In this document: positions 36,966 to 45,978 of the stretch, piece after piece
How positions within the stretch are numbered: the first letter of the stretch is position 1
How the letters are laid out: every line of letters starts with the position of its first letter
Assembly (NCBI RefSeq): GCF_000833605.1
Contig: NZ_JXTG01000004.1
Span: 62,001 to 126,000, forward strand
Source of the DNA: Anoxybacillus ayderensis
GTDB taxonomy: Bacteria; Bacillota; Bacilli; Bacillales; Anoxybacillaceae
Direction: 5' to 3'
DNA length: 64,000 nucleotides
Position numbers and translations under genes: made by a program
The notes under the pieces: model-generated
Database searches by the model: none
What the model was told of the DNA's origin: nothing
Seen by the model: only the letters and a program-made list of their open reading frames with translations

Positions 36966-37451
36966 TTATATGTTAACATATTGAATAAGCGTTTCAACAA
37001 AACGTTGTAAATACTGTTCGTCTACCTCATCGAAACGATTTTTGATTGGGCTGTCAATATCAAGCACACCAATGACACGGCCGCTTTTTATCATCGGAAC
37101 GACAATTTCAGATTGAGATGCAGCATCGCATGCGATGTGACCTGGAAACGTATGAACGTCCGCCACACGCACGGTTCGTTTTTCGGCCGCTGCTGTTCCG
37201 CATACGCCTTTGCCAAATGGAATGCGCACGCATGCGGGCAATCCTTGAAACGGTCCGAGAACAAGTTCATTTCCTTCTGTCATATAAAAACCGACCCAGT
37301 TAATATCGTGTAAAAAGTAGTTCAATAAAGCAGAAGCATTGGCTAAGTTCGCTACAACATTTTTTTCATCTGAAATTAATGCTTTCAATTGGTCGATGAC
37401 AAGTGCATAATTTTCTTCTCTTGTCCCTGTGTATGTTTGTGCATGAAACAT
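36966..37451 (-). CDS. ytsP: Free methionine-(R)-sulfoxide reductase (GAF type, YtsP)
   Basis: 161 residues, a single GAF domain of the fRMsr/MsrC family. It reduces free Met-R-sulfoxide, with electrons from thioredoxin. The three conserved Cys are in LPACVRIPFGKGVCGTAA and GHIACDAASQSEIVVPM; the last is usually the catalytic one. ATG 37451 follows AAAGGAG at 8 bases; the in-frame GTG 37460 lies within that site. Only 13 bases separate it from upstream hisJ, so both are likely one transcript. Confidence 0.9.
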   Translation of the reverse strand: MFHAQTYTGTREENYALVIDQLKALISDEKNVVANLANASALLNYFLHDINWVGFYMTEGNELVLGPFQGLPACVRIPFGKGVCGTAAAEKRTVRVADVHTFPGHIACDAASQSEIVVPMIKSGRVIGVLDIDSPIKNRFDEVDEQYLQRFVETLIQYVNI

Positions 37452-37464
37452 GTATTCCACTCCT

Positions 37465-38253
37465 TTATATCAACATATGTTCAATTCCTTGGTGAAGGCC
37501 AGCAACCGAGTGAGCATCTGAACCGTACACGAGCGGAATGCCGCGTTTTAACGCTTCTTTTACGACCCAATGAGGCGGATACGGCTCTAAGCAGAGCGGT
37601 TTCGTTGTGCCGGCACCGTTGTAGTCAAGTTCTAGTTGACGATTTTTCATTTCATCTAGAATACGTGTGATGATTTTGTTGTCATCATATTCACACGGGT
37701 ATGCTCGATGAAACTTACGAACGAGCGTGATATGTCCGATACGTTTTGGTTTGTATGGTCCTAAATCGGCAACAACAGAAGCGAGAACGGTGTTATAATA
37801 CGCATCATACACTCGTTCAACTGAACCAAACGATGCAACGATGTTTCCAAACATGTCCTCGCTATAATCGATACACATGTACTGATTGTCAATGTGCAAA
37901 AAATGAACGGATAAAATGCTATCGTCTAATTGTGGGCCGATTTTATTTAAAAATGTTTTCGTTTCTTGTTCATATCCGACAATGAAATCAACTTCTAATC
38001 CGACATGAATACGAATATGCCTTTCGTACTGTTTTTTTAATGATTGTAAAATTGATACGTACGACGCTAGTTGTTCTTCTTTCATCGCGCTATCTTGATA
38101 AGGGGTTGGATCGATAAATCCTTTCGGAAGCGGTGCGTGTTCGGTAAATGAAATATCTGTATAACCAAGCGAAATGGCCTTTTCGATATATTCATGCAAC
38201 GCATCGTCACTTCCGTGAGGACAAAACGGTGTATGAATATGCCCGTCACGCAC
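37465..38253 (-). CDS. hisJ: Histidinol-phosphatase HisJ (PHP family)
   Basis: 262 residues. Dephosphorylates L-histidinol phosphate, the eighth step of His synthesis. The PHP metal motifs are visible: DGHIHTPFCPHG at the N-terminus, FTEHAPLP, GLEVDFI and, near the C-terminus, LELDYNG and YGSDAHS. AGAGGTGA lies 6 bases before GTG 38253, giving a protein starting M-RDGHIHTPF like B. subtilis HisJ (MQKRDGHIHTPF); the upstream open frame is not used. It is leftward, followed by ytsP. Confidence 0.93.
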   Translation of the reverse strand: MRDGHIHTPFCPHGSDDALHEYIEKAISLGYTDISFTEHAPLPKGFIDPTPYQDSAMKEEQLASYVSILQSLKKQYERHIRIHVGLEVDFIVGYEQETKTFLNKIGPQLDDSILSVHFLHIDNQYMCIDYSEDMFGNIVASFGSVERVYDAYYNTVLASVVADLGPYKPKRIGHITLVRKFHRAYPCEYDDNKIITRILDEMKNRQLELDYNGAGTTKPLCLEPYPPHWVVKEALKRGIPLVYGSDAHSVAGLHQGIEHMLI

Positions 38254-38415
38254 GTTTTTCACCTCTTTTGGCGCAAAATTCGACAAAATCACGTTTTTTT
38301 AGGAAAAAAATTAAAATTTTTGCTCAAAAAATGTTGCTAACATGGTATCATAAAATCATTGAAAAGAAAATGCCTTCTCCATAAAAAAGAAAGCTTGACA
38401 ACAAGGAGGCCCATT

Positions 38416-40107
38416 ATGGAATTTGTAGCGATTAGTGCGCTCCTCTTTATTGGAGGACTTACATATACATACGTGTACCGAAAACGTTTATATAAACAAA
38501 TCGATCAATTAGAACAATGGAAAATTTCTTTAATGAATCGCCCCGTACCAGAAGAAATGGCGAAAATTAAGGCATTAAATATGATGGGGGAAACAGAGCA
38601 GCTGTTTGAAAAATGGCGGAACGAATGGGATGATATTGTCGCTGTTCAACTGCCAAACATAGAAGAGAAGTTGTTTGATATTGAGGAAGCAGTGGTCAAA
38701 TATCGGTTTATGAAAGCGAAAGATGCGTTACAGCAAACAAAACAGCAGCTTCAAGAAATTGAAGGGAGCATTCAACGCATTTTATTAGAGTTACAAGAAT
38801 TAGTTGGAAGTGAAGAGAAAAATCGTGAAGAAATTGAACAGTTAAAGGAAAAGTATCGCCAAGTAAAAAAAGCGATGCTTACTCAACGTCATACATTCGG
38901 GCGCACGGAAACTGCGCTTGAATCGCGATTAAATACTCTTCAACAACAATTTCAAACATTTGAACAGCTAACGGCGGAAGGGAATTATTTAGCTGCCCGT
39001 GAAGTAGTGTTGCTCATTCAAAATGAATTAAATGAGTTGAATCGTTTTATTGAACAAATTCCGCTTTTACTTAGCGATGCGCAAGTTGAAATTCCAGCAC
39101 AACTTGACAATATTGTCGAAGGGTATCGTGAACTGTTAGAAAAAGGGTATGTGCTTGACCATCTTCCAGTTGACAAAGAAGTGGAGGCGATCCGCGGAAA
39201 AGTGTCAGAAGTGCTTGCGCTGTTAGAAACGCTTGCTGTCGATGAAGCAGAAAAGCTTCTTCGAGAAGCACAAGAAGATGTTGACACGTTGTACGATTTG
39301 TTAGAGAAAGAAGTGTATGCGGAACGCTTCGTTCATGATGAAACGGAAAAAATTGAGCAAACGCTTTACGAGTTAGAAGAAGAAACGAAAGAAACGCGCG
39401 ATGAAACGTTGTTTGTTCAGCAAAGCTATCATTTATCACAAAGTGATCTTGACAAATATCGACACATTGAAAAGCAAGTGCAACAATTGATGAAGCGATT
39501 TATGTTAATTCAAACGAAAATGATTGAGGAACGTTTAGCTTACTCGCTTATTCGTGAAGAGTTGGAGGAAATTTTAGCGCAAATTGCTGCGGTGAAAGAA
39601 AAGCACGCCCAGTTTCGAGAGCACTTATATGCGCTAAGGAAAGATGAATTAGCAGCGCGTGAGAAATTAGCAGAAATGAAAAAACAATTGTCTGAAGCGA
39701 TTCGGCTCGTGAAAAAAAGCAAACTTCCTGGGTTACCGGAATCTTATATGTTGCAAGTGAGCGAGGCGCGTGAAAGCTTAACGCGTGTGTCGCTTACATT
39801 AGACGGAAAGCCGTTAAATATGGAGGCCGTTCATCAAGCGCTAGACGAGGCGATCTTGTTTGTGCAACATGTATGTGACCAAACAAAAGAAATGATTGAA
39901 CAAGCTCGATTGGCTGAACAAGTCATTCAGTATGGAAACCGTTACCGTCGTCGTTTCCAAGCGGTGAAAGAAGGATTAGAGGAAGCGGAGCAGTTGTTCC
40001 GACGATACGAATACGAATTAGCCTTACAAAAGGCGATTGCTACGGTAGAGCAAGTGGAGGAAGGAGCGTTTGAACGTATTCGTGAGTGGTTAAAAGAAAA
40101 CGAGTGA
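38416..40107 (+). CDS. ezrA: Septation ring formation regulator EzrA
   Basis: 563 residues, as in B. subtilis (562). One N-terminal membrane helix (FVAISALLFIGGLTYTYVY) is followed by a long cytosolic coiled-coil array of spectrin-like repeats. EzrA binds FtsZ, limits extra Z-rings and helps cycle PBP1 between side wall and septum. The C-terminal region (YGNRYRRRFQAVKEGLEEAE) contains the conserved QNR-like patch. AAGGAGG at 38403-38409 sets ATG 38416. Monocistronic, with its own terminator. Confidence 0.95.
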   Translation: MEFVAISALLFIGGLTYTYVYRKRLYKQIDQLEQWKISLMNRPVPEEMAKIKALNMMGETEQLFEKWRNEWDDIVAVQLPNIEEKLFDIEEAVVKYRFMKAKDALQQTKQQLQEIEGSIQRILLELQELVGSEEKNREEIEQLKEKYRQVKKAMLTQRHTFGRTETALESRLNTLQQQFQTFEQLTAEGNYLAAREVVLLIQNELNELNRFIEQIPLLLSDAQVEIPAQLDNIVEGYRELLEKGYVLDHLPVDKEVEAIRGKVSEVLALLETLAVDEAEKLLREAQEDVDTLYDLLEKEVYAERFVHDETEKIEQTLYELEEETKETRDETLFVQQSYHLSQSDLDKYRHIEKQVQQLMKRFMLIQTKMIEERLAYSLIREELEEILAQIAAVKEKHAQFREHLYALRKDELAAREKLAEMKKQLSEAIRLVKKSKLPGLPESYMLQVSEARESLTRVSLTLDGKPLNMEAVHQALDEAILFVQHVCDQTKEMIEQARLAEQVIQYGNRYRRRFQAVKEGLEEAEQLFRRYEYELALQKAIATVEQVEEGAFERIREWLKENE

Positions 40108-40130
40108 AAGGGAATCCCTTCACTCGTTTT
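40101..40130. terminator. Bidirectional terminator ezrA/braB
   Basis: CGAGTGAAAGGG at 40101-40112 pairs with CCCTTCACTCG at 40115-40125 with one bulged A, followed by a T run; the ezrA stop is in the stem. Confidence 0.8.
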
Positions 40131-41458
40131 TAACTTGCTTTTCTTTCGGTACGTGTGACATGATTTGTTTTGTTTAGCAACAAACCGATCAAGCCACCGA
40201 CGAGCGCCGGTGTGAGCCAACCAATTCCTTGTTCAAACAAAGGCAATGTTTTTTCGTATACGTGTAAAATGGCTGATACATCAAATCCCGCTGTTTTTAG
40301 CCCATCAACGACGCTAACAAGAAATGTACCAGCAATCGCTCCGATGTAAACCGTTTGTTTCCCGCCAAAATAGTCATGTAAAAACGATAAAGCGACAAGA
40401 GTAATGGCTAACGGATAAATGATAATAAGCACAGGAATGGATAACGAAATAAGTTTTGTTAAACCGACATTTGCGATGAACGCGCTAAAGACGCTCATCA
40501 CGATGACGAGCATTCGATAAGAGAACTTTGGCGAAATTTTCGAAAAATAGCTTGCGCACGATGATAATAAACCGACAGATGTCGTTAAGCACGCAAGCAT
40601 AATAATAACCGATAAGATGGCTGTCCCGGCTTGCCCAAATAAGTAAGTGGCTGCTTGGCTAATAATTTCTCCGCCGTTATCGCGATAACCAATCGCCTGC
40701 ACGCTTGATGAGCCGATGAAAGCGAGCGATAAATAAACGAGCGTTAGTCCAGAGGCAGCAATGAGCCCAGCTTGAATGCAAAGTTTTGTCAGTTGTTTTT
40801 TGTTTGTTATTCCTTTTTGTTGAATAGCTTGAATGACAATAATACCAAAAACGAGCGCAGCAATGGCATCCATCGTCAAATATCCGTCAATAAACCCTTT
40901 AAATAACGGAGCATGTGCGTAGGCATCGGTTGGTTTTTGGATCTCGCCCATAGGTGTCCATATACTTTTGATAAAAAACAAAGTAAGACCGACAAGTAAA
41001 AGCGGCGTTAATAACTTACCGATGCGATCAACTAATTTCGATGGATTTAACGCCAACCAAAGCGATACAATGAAGTAAATGACTGTATACGCGGCTAACA
41101 TGATAGAACGATCGGCTGTTTCAGGTAAAAATGGTGTCACCCCAATTTCAAACGAGACAGTCCCTGTACGTGGAATACCGAAAAATGGGCCGATCGCTAA
41201 ATACATGATCGTTGTGAAGATAACACCAAATACAGGATGTACTCGACTAGCTAATTGTTGTAAATCACTTCCTGTTTTTGCGATGGCGCTTACGGCTAAA
41301 ACGGGTAATCCGACGCCAGTAATTAAAAAGCCAGCAATAGCAATCCATACGTTTTCTCCTGCTGCTTGTCCGAGAGCAGGAGGAAAAATCATGTTGCCAG
41401 CGCCGAAAAATAAAGCAAATAACATGAAACCGACAGCGATTAAATCTTTTTTCGACAT
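40130..41458 (-). CDS. braB: Branched-chain amino acid:cation symporter BraB (BrnQ family)
   Basis: 442 residues, about 12 membrane helices, LIVCS family. It takes up Ile, Leu and Val with Na+ or H+. The opening MSKKDLIAVGFMLFALFFGAG followed by NMIFPP is the family signature, and FFGIPRTGTVSFEIG is also conserved. ATG 41458 follows AAAGGAGG; the further upstream frame is non-coding. The neighbourhood ezrA-braB-nifZ-thiI is that of B. subtilis. No T-box or leader peptide is visible before it. Confidence 0.95.
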   Translation of the reverse strand: MSKKDLIAVGFMLFALFFGAGNMIFPPALGQAAGENVWIAIAGFLITGVGLPVLAVSAIAKTGSDLQQLASRVHPVFGVIFTTIMYLAIGPFFGIPRTGTVSFEIGVTPFLPETADRSIMLAAYTVIYFIVSLWLALNPSKLVDRIGKLLTPLLLVGLTLFFIKSIWTPMGEIQKPTDAYAHAPLFKGFIDGYLTMDAIAALVFGIIVIQAIQQKGITNKKQLTKLCIQAGLIAASGLTLVYLSLAFIGSSSVQAIGYRDNGGEIISQAATYLFGQAGTAILSVIIMLACLTTSVGLLSSCASYFSKISPKFSYRMLVIVMSVFSAFIANVGLTKLISLSIPVLIIIYPLAITLVALSFLHDYFGGKQTVYIGAIAGTFLVSVVDGLKTAGFDVSAILHVYEKTLPLFEQGIGWLTPALVGGLIGLLLNKTNHVTRTERKAS

Positions 41459-41636
41459 GTTGATCCTCCTTTGTTGTCTCCGTACCAGCCTATATACTAC
41501 CATATAAAATAAAAATTTTGTCGTTTTTATCAAAAGTTTCAATCTTTAAAATATTCTTTGATCATTTCTTTTTTGAATAAAGATGTGATAATATAAGAAG
41601 GCTGTTTGTATATGAACGTATATGGAGGCAAGGGCG

Positions 41637-42788
41637 ATGATGTATTTAGATAATAGCGCCACAACAAAACCGTTTCCAGAAGTGTTGCAATCTTTTATGA
41701 AAGTAGCGAATGATTATTTCGGGAATCCGTCGTCGCTACATGGATTAGGCATGCAGGCAGAGCGATTGCTTACACAAGCAAGAGAACAAATCGCACGTCT
41801 GCTCGAGGTGAAACCGACCGAAGTGATTTTTACATCAGGTGGGACGGAAGGAAACAATTTAGCAATTAAAGGGGTTGCTTGGCAACACCAGCAGCGCGGG
41901 CGTCATATGATTACAACAGCGATTGAACATCCGTCCGTTACCGAAGCGTGTAAGCAGCTTGAACAACTTGGCTTTCAAGTGACATATGTGCCCGTCGATG
42001 AGCGTGGCATCGTTTCTCCAACACATATTGAACAAGCGTTGCGTGACGATACGATTCTCGTTTCTGTGATGCATGTCAATAATGAAGTAGGTTCCATTCA
42101 GCCAATTGAACAAATTGGTATGTTGTTAAAAAAATATCCGAAAGTGCTTTTTCACGTTGATGGAGTACAAGGTGCGGCGAAAGTGCCGCTTCATTTAAAG
42201 CGCGCAAATGTTGATTTATATACGATCTCCGCTCATAAATTTCACGGTTTAAAAGGAGCAGGCGTATTATATGTTCGCGAAGGTGTACGCCTTTCTCCAC
42301 TTTTATCTGGTGGGGCACAGGAAATGCAGTTACGTTCTGGAACAGAAAATGTCGCTGCCATTGTAGCGATGGCGAAAGCGTTGCGATTGTCTGTTGAAAA
42401 ATATCACGAATCCTCTGCTCGCCTCGGAGAAATGAAGCGAGCGCTTATCGAACGTTTACAAGCGATTGAAGGCATTGTTGTTCATACCCCGTTTGAACAA
42501 TCGGCTCCGCATATTATCCATTTTTCTTTAGAAGGAGTCAAATCAGAGGCGTTTGTGCATGAATTAGAAAAACAACATGTATATGTATCAACAACATCAG
42601 CTTGTTCATCTCGGAAAAAAGCGCCAAGCAAAACATTGTTAGCTATGGGAGTTGAAAAAATGCGAGCGGAGCGCTCGATTCGCATAAGCTTATCATATGA
42701 ACAACAAATGGAGCACATTCCAATAATAGTTGAAGCTATTGAACGAGCATACGAACGATTAAAAATAGTAGCGAGGGGAACGAAATGA
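41637..42788 (+). CDS. nifZ: Cysteine desulfurase NifZ (IscS/NifS-like)
   Basis: 383 residues, PLP enzyme of class V aminotransferase fold. It removes sulfur from L-Cys as a persulfide. The PLP lysine is in SAHKFHGLKGAGVLY (near residue 201), and the catalytic Cys in TSACSSRKKAPSKT (near 325). TSGGTEGNNLAIKG is also typical. In B. subtilis NifZ hands sulfur to ThiI for 4-thiouridine in tRNA; the coupling here (ATGA overlap with thiI) supports that. GGAGG at 41624-41628 points to ATG 41637. Confidence 0.94.
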   Translation: MMYLDNSATTKPFPEVLQSFMKVANDYFGNPSSLHGLGMQAERLLTQAREQIARLLEVKPTEVIFTSGGTEGNNLAIKGVAWQHQQRGRHMITTAIEHPSVTEACKQLEQLGFQVTYVPVDERGIVSPTHIEQALRDDTILVSVMHVNNEVGSIQPIEQIGMLLKKYPKVLFHVDGVQGAAKVPLHLKRANVDLYTISAHKFHGLKGAGVLYVREGVRLSPLLSGGAQEMQLRSGTENVAAIVAMAKALRLSVEKYHESSARLGEMKRALIERLQAIEGIVVHTPFEQSAPHIIHFSLEGVKSEAFVHELEKQHVYVSTTSACSSRKKAPSKTLLAMGVEKMRAERSIRISLSYEQQMEHIPIIVEAIERAYERLKIVARGTK

Positions 42789-43978
42789 CGTACGATCATA
42801 TTGTAATTCGTTACGGTGAAATGTCGACAAAGGGAAAAAACCGTTTGCAATTTGTACGATGCTTAAAACGAAACATAGCGAAAAAATTAAAACATTTTCC
42901 AAACATTCAAATTGAAGCGTTGCGCGATCGGATGTACGTTCGTTTACATCATACACCACCGCAACCTGTCATTGAAAAATTGCAAGAAGTGTTCGGGATT
43001 CAATCGTTAAGTTTAGCGTTAAAAACGGAGAGCGATTTGGAAAAAATAAAGGAAGCGACACTTTTTTTTGTTAAACAATTTCCGCATGAAGGGAAAACGT
43101 TTAAAATATCCGCAAGAAGAGCGGATAAACAATTCCCGATCACAACAAATGAATTAAACTATGAGCTTGGGAGTTATGTGTTAAAAAATACAACAGGTTT
43201 AACGGTCGATGTCCATCATCCCGACATTGATGTTCGTGTCGAAGTTCGAAAAGAAGGAACGTACATTACAGCGTACGACGTGCCGGGAGCGGGCGGTTTG
43301 CCTGTTGGAACGAGTGGGAAAGCGATGCTCATGCTTTCTGGTGGAATTGATAGCCCTGTAGCGGGATATTTGGCAATGAAGCGCGGTTTGCAAATTGAAG
43401 CGGTTCACTTTTTTAGCCCGCCGTTTACAAGTGAACGAGCAAAGCAAAAAGTCATTGACTTAGCTCAACGTTTGACGGAATTTGGCGGAACGATTCGCCT
43501 TCATATCGTGCCGTTTACGGAGTTGCAACAAGCCATTTATAAGCAGGTGCCAGAAAACTGTTCCCTCATTTCCACTCGTCGTGCGATGTTGCGCATTACA
43601 GATGAAATTCGCAAAAGGGAAAATGGACTAGCGATCGTGACGGGAGAAAGTTTAGGACAAGTAGCTAGCCAAACACTTGAAAGCATGGTTGTTGTCAACG
43701 ATGTAACAACGACACCAATTCTTCGACCACTTATTTCAATGGATAAAACGGAGATTATTGCAATTGCTGAACGAATTGGAACACATCATATTTCCATTCG
43801 TCCATATGAAGATTGTTGTACAATTTTTACTCCAAAAGCACCGAAAACGAAACCGAAAAAAGAGAAAATTATTCAATATGAACAGTTTTTACCTTTAGAC
43901 GAAATGATTGCGGAGACGGTCGCTCGCGTCGAAACGATTACGTTAAAACCAGATCAACCATTGGATGAGCTCTTTTAG
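42785..43978 (+). CDS. thiI: tRNA 4-thiouridine synthetase ThiI
   Basis: 397 residues. It adenylates U8 of tRNA and inserts sulfur from NifZ. Domain order: N-terminal ferredoxin-like domain, THUMP (about 60-165) and PP-loop ATPase with LMLSGGIDSPVAGY (near 182). The acceptor Cys is near residue 345 in YEDCCTIFTPKAPKT. There is no C-terminal rhodanese domain, as expected of the short Bacillus form. It starts inside the nifZ stop (ATGA). Confidence 0.96.
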   Translation: MTYDHIVIRYGEMSTKGKNRLQFVRCLKRNIAKKLKHFPNIQIEALRDRMYVRLHHTPPQPVIEKLQEVFGIQSLSLALKTESDLEKIKEATLFFVKQFPHEGKTFKISARRADKQFPITTNELNYELGSYVLKNTTGLTVDVHHPDIDVRVEVRKEGTYITAYDVPGAGGLPVGTSGKAMLMLSGGIDSPVAGYLAMKRGLQIEAVHFFSPPFTSERAKQKVIDLAQRLTEFGGTIRLHIVPFTELQQAIYKQVPENCSLISTRRAMLRITDEIRKRENGLAIVTGESLGQVASQTLESMVVVNDVTTTPILRPLISMDKTEIIAIAERIGTHHISIRPYEDCCTIFTPKAPKTKPKKEKIIQYEQFLPLDEMIAETVARVETITLKPDQPLDELF

Positions 43979-43986
43979 ATGACGTA

Positions 43987-44016
43987 TGAAGTCCATTCGT
44001 TTTGCACAACATATAG
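43987..44016 (+). promoter_or_regulatory. Weak sigma-G-like promoter before the SASP gene
   Basis: TGAAGT at 43987-43992, a 17-base spacer and CATATAG at 44010-44016. It resembles forespore sigma-G promoters (about GAATA, 17-18 bases, CATNNTA) only in part; the gene type makes sigma-G control expected. Confidence 0.35.
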
Positions 44017-44036
44017 ATGCGAGGGGGTGAAAACGA

Positions 44037-44231
44037 ATGGCAAATCGAAATCGATTGCTCGTCCCTGGTGTGCAACAAGCGATTGACCAAATGAAATACG
44101 AGATCGCTCAAGAATTTGGTGTGCAGTTAGGTCCAGATACAACTGCACGAGCAAACGGTTCTGTTGGTGGCGAGATTACAAAACGTCTCGTGAAGATGGC
44201 AGAACAACAACTAAGTAGTCAAAATAAATAA
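44037..44231 (+). CDS. sspA: Alpha/beta-type small acid-soluble spore protein
   Basis: 64 residues, close to the family's usual length. SASPs coat and protect spore DNA and are degraded by Gpr protease at germination. Conserved segments are [20 protein letters not shown], the GPR cleavage region EFGVQLG, and [17 protein letters not shown] very strong GAGGGGGTG ribosome site precedes ATG 44037. A terminator follows. The name sspA follows the B. subtilis position next to thiI; which alpha/beta paralogue it is cannot be said. Confidence 0.93.
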   Translation: MANRNRLLVPGVQQAIDQMKYEIAQEFGVQLGPDTTARANGSVGGEITKRLVKMAEQQLSSQNK

Positions 44232-44243
44232 TAAATAATAAAT

Positions 44244-44276
44244 AAAACTCGGTAGCGCGTCCTACCGAGTTTTTTA
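44244..44276 (+). terminator. Terminator of the SASP gene
   Basis: AAAACTCGGTAG at 44244-44255 and CTACCGAGTTTT at 44262-44273, then more T. Just before it, 44222-44246 is a run of AATAA/ATAA units with no evident role. Confidence 0.9.
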
Positions 44277-44299
44277 TCTTTTAAAAATTTTTAGAAAAG

Positions 44300-44331
44300 T
44301 TATACAAAATCATTCGGTTTTTTTGTATAAT
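44300..44331 (+). promoter_or_regulatory. Inverted repeat over the -10 of the acyl-CoA synthetase promoter
   Basis: TTATACAAAA at 44300-44309 and its exact complement TTTTGTATAA at 44321-44330, 11 bases apart, overlap a TATAAT at 44326-44331. There is no stop codon to terminate nearby other than the SASP gene, already ended by its own terminator, so an operator is more likely than a terminator. The binding protein is unknown. Confidence 0.5.
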
Positions 44332-44365
44332 TTTCTTGTACCATATGGTTAAGGGGGAGAGGGAA

Positions 44366-45940
44366 ATGAATTTAATCGCACCAGAAAAGTATAATTTGAC
44401 AAGTGAATTTGAAAAGTATGCAGATGATCCAAACCGAATCGCTTTAAAATGGGAAAGTGAAGCAGGAGAAACAAAAGAGCTTACATATGTTGAATTGATG
44501 AAACAGGCGAATAAAATTGCAAACGCTTTCGCTAGACACGGGTTACACAAAGGGGATAAAGTACTCGTTATGCTTCCGCGTTTGTTAGAGGCATATGCAG
44601 TATATATTGGAGCATTGAAAGCAGGACTTGTCGTTATTCCGAGCTCTGAAATGTTGCGCACAAAAGATTTACAATATCGCATTTCTCATGGGGAAGTAAA
44701 AGGAGTTGTTGCGTATTTTCCATATATTGAACAATTTTCTTCGATTGAAGGTATGGAAAATATCGTTTCGTTTTCTGTCGGCGGTTCGACTGAGCGCTGG
44801 CTCGATTTGCATGACGAAATGGCAAAGCAAAGCGATACATTCATGGCTGTAGAAACGTCGCGAGAAGATATGGCGTTTTTATCGTATACATCGGGAACGA
44901 CAGGAAATCCAAAAGGTGTAGTGCACACGCACGCTTGGGCATATGCCCATTTACGAACAGCAGCAAAAAATTGGCTTTGTATTGAAGAAGGAAACCTCGT
45001 TTGGGCAACGGCAAGCCCTGGATGGCAGAAGTGGGTGTGGAGTCCATTTCTATCGACTCTTGGCTCTGGAGCGACAGGGTTTGTGTACTACGGTCGGTTT
45101 GAGCCAGAAAAATATTTACAGTTATTAGAGAAATATAACATTAACGTGCTTTGTTGCACACCGACAGAATATCGTCTCATGGCTAAAGTCCCGACAATTT
45201 CCCAATATAAATTACCGCATTTGCATAGCGCTGTATCTGCTGGCGAACCGTTGAATCGTGAAGTGATCGATACGTTTGAGCGCTATTTTGGTGTTCAAGT
45301 TCGCGATGGATATGGACAGACAGAAAATACATTGCTTGTCGGGGTTATGAAAGGAATGAAAATAAAACCGGGATCGATGGGGAAGCCAACGCCAGGAAAT
45401 CGTGTCGAAATTATTAATGAGTTTGGTGAGCCTTGTGCCGTTGGAGAAGTTGGCGATATTGCTGTTCATGTTGACACACCGGCTTTGTTTAAATGCTATT
45501 ATAAGGATCCGGAGCGAACAGCGATGCAGTTCCGTGGGGAATATTATATTACTGGTGATAAAGCGAAAAAAGATGAAGATGGTTATTTTTGGTTCGAAGG
45601 TCGTGGCGATGATATTATTATTAGCTCCGGCTATACGATTGGACCGTTTGAAGTAGAAGATGCGCTAGTGAAACATCCATTTGTGAAAGAATGTGCTGTT
45701 GTCGCTAGTCCAGATGAAATTCGGGGACACGTTGTTAAAGCGTTTATTGTATTGCGTGAAGGAGTAGATAAAAATGATCCGAATTTAATTCCACAACTTC
45801 AAGAGCATGTAAAGCAACTCACAGCACCGTATAAATATCCGCGCAAAATCGAGTTTGTCGACGATCTGCCAAAAACGACTTCGGGAAAAATTCGTCGTGT
45901 TGAATTGCGCGAACGTGAAATGAAAGCGATGCAAAAATAA
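44366..45940 (+). CDS. mbcS: Acyl-CoA synthetase of the MbcS/YtcI type
   Basis: 524 residues, AMP-forming acyl-CoA ligase. Phosphate loop FLSYTSGTTGNPKGVVH near residue 171, A5 motif DGYGQTEN near 325, ribose Asp in TGDKAKKDEDGYFWFEG, and catalytic Lys in TTSGKIRR near the C-terminus. The group activates branched or straight short to medium acids; the exact substrate is inferred from overall similarity to MbcS. ATG 44366 follows GGGGGAG. It lies 225 bases before the transporter/ligase operon and has its own promoter region, so it may share substrates with that operon. Confidence 0.85.
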   Translation: MNLIAPEKYNLTSEFEKYADDPNRIALKWESEAGETKELTYVELMKQANKIANAFARHGLHKGDKVLVMLPRLLEAYAVYIGALKAGLVVIPSSEMLRTKDLQYRISHGEVKGVVAYFPYIEQFSSIEGMENIVSFSVGGSTERWLDLHDEMAKQSDTFMAVETSREDMAFLSYTSGTTGNPKGVVHTHAWAYAHLRTAAKNWLCIEEGNLVWATASPGWQKWVWSPFLSTLGSGATGFVYYGRFEPEKYLQLLEKYNINVLCCTPTEYRLMAKVPTISQYKLPHLHSAVSAGEPLNREVIDTFERYFGVQVRDGYGQTENTLLVGVMKGMKIKPGSMGKPTPGNRVEIINEFGEPCAVGEVGDIAVHVDTPALFKCYYKDPERTAMQFRGEYYITGDKAKKDEDGYFWFEGRGDDIIISSGYTIGPFEVEDALVKHPFVKECAVVASPDEIRGHVVKAFIVLREGVDKNDPNLIPQLQEHVKQLTAPYKYPRKIEFVDDLPKTTSGKIRRVELREREMKAMQK

Positions 45941-45944
45941 CATA

Positions 45945-45971
45945 TTCCGCTCCGATTCATTCGGAGCGGAA
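45945..45971 (+). other. Strong hairpin after mbcS lacking a T tract
   Basis: TTCCGCTCCGA at 45945-45955 and TCGGAGCGGAA at 45961-45971 form a perfect 11-bp stem with a TTCAT loop. It is followed by AAAAAAG, not T, on the plus strand, so it is not a standard intrinsic terminator; it may stabilise the mRNA 3' end or end transcription with help. Confidence 0.6.
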
Positions 45972-45978
45972 AAAAAGC

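Noticed and set aside
44222-44246. Run of AATAA/ATAA units after the SASP gene, possible tandem repeat
   Set aside because: Short, irregular and AT-rich; ordinary intergenic sequence before a terminator.
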